Below, one piece after another: positions 62,641-64,000 of a stretch of DNA of 64,000 nucleotides. Under the pieces are notes generated by a model. It was not told the origin of the DNA. It did no database searches and saw nothing but the letters and a program-made list of their open reading frames with translations. This stretch comes from Nitratidesulfovibrio sp. SRB-5 (GTDB lineage Bacteria; Desulfobacterota; Desulfovibrionia; Desulfovibrionales; Desulfovibrionaceae): the NCBI RefSeq assembly GCF_019931275.1, contig NZ_JAIOTY010000002.1:1390631-1454630 (forward strand), in the 5' to 3' direction. A program made the translations under genes and the position numbers. How positions within the stretch are numbered: the stretch's first letter is position 1; every line of letters begins with the position of its first letter.

Positions 62641-62678
62641 GGCCCCGCCCGGATGTAGTCCGGGCGGGGCCTTTGCTT
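62641..62678 (+). terminator. Rho-independent terminator, copy 2
   Basis: A perfect 13-base stem (62641-62653 and 62659-62671) with a five-base loop is followed by TTTGCTT. It lies between the convergent chemoreceptor and histidine kinase genes. Confidence 0.92.
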
Positions 62679-64000
62679 AATGTGTGGATGTATTGGTCGC
62701 CCGCTTGAGCGGCAGCCGAATGGTGAAGAGTGCCCCTTGGCCAGGTGTGGACTCCACGCTCATCTTCCCCTGATGGGTGTTGGTGATGATGAAATAGGAT
62801 ACCGAGAGGCCGAGGCCGGTGCCCTCGCCAACCTTCTTCGTGGTGTAGAAGGGCTCGAATACCCGGTTGAGTTGGTCGGCGGAAATGCCCGGGCCGTTGT
62901 CCTCCACCTCGATGCGTGCCTCGTCGTTCTCTCTGGTGGTGCGCACGGTAATGGCGGGGTCCGGGGTGCCTGCCCCGGCCATGGCTTGGGCGGCGTTGCG
63001 CAGAAGGTTCAAAAGCACCTGTTCGATTTCGGACGATATACAGGGAACGGAAAGCAGTGTGTCCGAGAGTTCCAGGCGTACACTGATCCGGCGGAAGTCG
63101 TACATTTTTTTGAGATCGTAATCCTTTTCCGCCAGAGAGACAGCCCGCCTGACCAGTTCGGCCACGTCCTGGTCTTCGAGTCCCGCGTCATTGCGGCGGC
63201 TGAAGTTGAGCATGTGTCGCACGATGTCTGCGGCTCGTTGGCCTGCCTCGACAATGGCGTTGAGATAGCGGGAAATGTTGCGACGGCGCATGTATTCCTG
63301 AACCGTCTCAAGGTCGATATCCAGGGCGCCGGCATCTGCCGCGTTGGCTGAAAGTTTCGGGTCAAAGCGGCGTTGCACGCCCTGCACGGACTGGAAGATG
63401 ATGCCGAGGGGATTGTTGATTTCATGCGCCATGCCAGCCGCAAGGCCGCCGAGCGACATCATTTTTTCCGTTTCCACCATGGCTTTTTGCACAAGCTTTG
63501 CCTCGGTGATGTCTTGTACGATATTCAGGGAGCAGCGTTCGCCGTTTATCTCGATTTCCTGGCACGAATTCAGTGCGTTGCGAATGGTTCCATCTTTTCT
63601 GCGCAGCATGAATTCGTAATCTGCAACCGTACCGTGCTGTTGAAGTTTTTCGAGAAAATCCTTTCTGCTTTCGGGGTCTTGCCAAAGGCCAAGGTTGTCG
63701 CCGTTGCTGCCCACAGCTTCGGCTCGCGAGTATCCGGTGAGGGGTTCAAAGGCGTCGTTTACATCCAGAATGATGCTGTCGCTCAATCGTGCTATGGATA
63801 TGCTGTACGGTGCCAGATTGAATATCTTCGAAAATTTTTCCTCCGAGAGGCGAAGATCGTTTTCCGCCTTCTTGCGCTCGGAAATGTCCCGGGTGAATGC
63901 CAGAAGGTAGCTGTTATCCCCGAGGCGCATGGGGGCCAGTGACGTCTCCACCTGAACGATATCGCCGCCAACCCTTCGGCACAGCCACTCGAAGCGCAAC
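62677..64000 (-). CDS. PAS-domain sensor histidine kinase, 5' end outside window
   Basis: The minus-strand frame runs through the right edge; the TTG at 63999 is not a real start. The visible 440 residues hold the end of one PAS domain (AFTRDISERKKAE), a second complete PAS domain (about 50-165) and a dimerisation domain with the H-box GMAHEINNPLG. The HATPase domain has LLNLLRNAAQAM, DNGPGIS and GTGLGLSVSYF. All residues needed for kinase activity seem present. The membrane part, if any, is outside the window. It ends near the chemoreceptor terminator. It may partner with one of the sigma-54 regulators. Confidence 0.92.
   Translation of the reverse strand, partial: LRFEWLCRRVGGDIVQVETSLAPMRLGDNSYLLAFTRDISERKKAENDLRLSEEKFSKIFNLAPYSISIARLSDSIILDVNDAFEPLTGYSRAEAVGSNGDNLGLWQDPESRKDFLEKLQQHGTVADYEFMLRRKDGTIRNALNSCQEIEINGERCSLNIVQDITEAKLVQKAMVETEKMMSLGGLAAGMAHEINNPLGIIFQSVQGVQRRFDPKLSANAADAGALDIDLETVQEYMRRRNISRYLNAIVEAGQRAADIVRHMLNFSRRNDAGLEDQDVAELVRRAVSLAEKDYDLKKMYDFRRISVRLELSDTLLSVPCISSEIEQVLLNLLRNAAQAMAGAGTPDPAITVRTTRENDEARIEVEDNGPGISADQLNRVFEPFYTTKKVGEGTGLGLSVSYFIITNTHQGKMSVESTPGQGALFTIRLPLKRATNTSTH

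Larger units (their letters stand above)
59325..62675 (+). repeat. Tandem duplicated signalling module, copy 2
   Basis: Same order as copy 1 (55334-59324): leader hairpin, receiver (here decayed), CheW (here intact), methyl-accepting protein and terminator. The HD-GYP-encoding part after the receiver linker is absent. Confidence 0.8.

Noticed and set aside
1-64000. CRISPR array, insertion sequence, integrase, tRNA or rRNA genes
   Set aside because: No regularly spaced repeat array, transposase or integrase motif, or tRNA-like cloverleaf was found by reading; the only long repeat is the signalling-module duplication.

Overview
The window is high-GC Gram-negative DNA. It is dominated by one exopolysaccharide and protein-sorting locus of the exosortase/PEP-CTERM type, controlled by sigma-54 two-component regulators and followed by a chemotaxis-signalling region. 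The gene set (PrsT, PrsK, PrsR, EpsI, exosortase, sigma-54 regulators, repeated methyl-accepting proteins) would fit a Desulfovibrio-like deltaproteobacterium. That assignment is inference; no rRNA or other taxonomic marker is present.

Layout. Bases 1-5036 (+) hold the end of a sigma-54 response regulator, a three-gene DevBCA-type ABC exporter and an exosortase-associated CPBP/CAAX-type membrane protease. Bases 5213-10302 (-) hold two tandem PEP-CTERM cargo proteins and a 968-residue three-domain protein (FeeM-like N-acyltransferase, E1/ThiF-like adenylation domain, nitroreductase-like domain). A divergent PilZ gene follows. Bases 11648-50884 (+) form a nearly gapless run of about 30 genes. 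It encodes the TPR lipoprotein PrsT, the polyprenyl-glycosylphosphotransferase, Wza-like export, chain-length control, tyrosine autokinase, ATPase and outer-membrane beta-barrel. Next come deacetylase, FemAB, aminotransferase, five glycosyltransferase-type genes, ATP-grasp, O-antigen ligase, flippase and acyltransferases, then exosortase, EpsI and PrsR. After these lies an unusual modification cassette: two paralogous ATP-grasp ligases, two membrane acyltransferases, a PLP decarboxylase, FemAB/GNAT and a CapK-like adenylating enzyme. PrsK closes the run, followed by a patatin and a second PilZ protein.

Bases 52650-53600 are gene-poor. From 53643 the DNA carries a degenerate receiver ORF, a sigma-54 response regulator, and a tandem duplication of a module [response regulator/HD-GYP - CheW - methyl-accepting protein]. 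The two copies have decayed differently: copy 1 kept a receiver but lost CheW; copy 2 kept CheW but lost the receiver. A PAS histidine kinase on the minus strand runs off the right edge.

How it works together (inference). PrsK and PrsR, with sigma-54, appear to switch on export and cargo genes. Four GG-N10-GC sigma-54 promoter matches lie exactly in front of the PEP-CTERM pair, the E1 fusion, the PilZ gene and prsT. A recurring CGACA/TGTCG inverted-repeat element lies near several of them and is a candidate regulator site. PEP-CTERM proteins would be exported, processed by the exosortase and carried with the polysaccharide. The PilZ proteins suggest c-di-GMP input.
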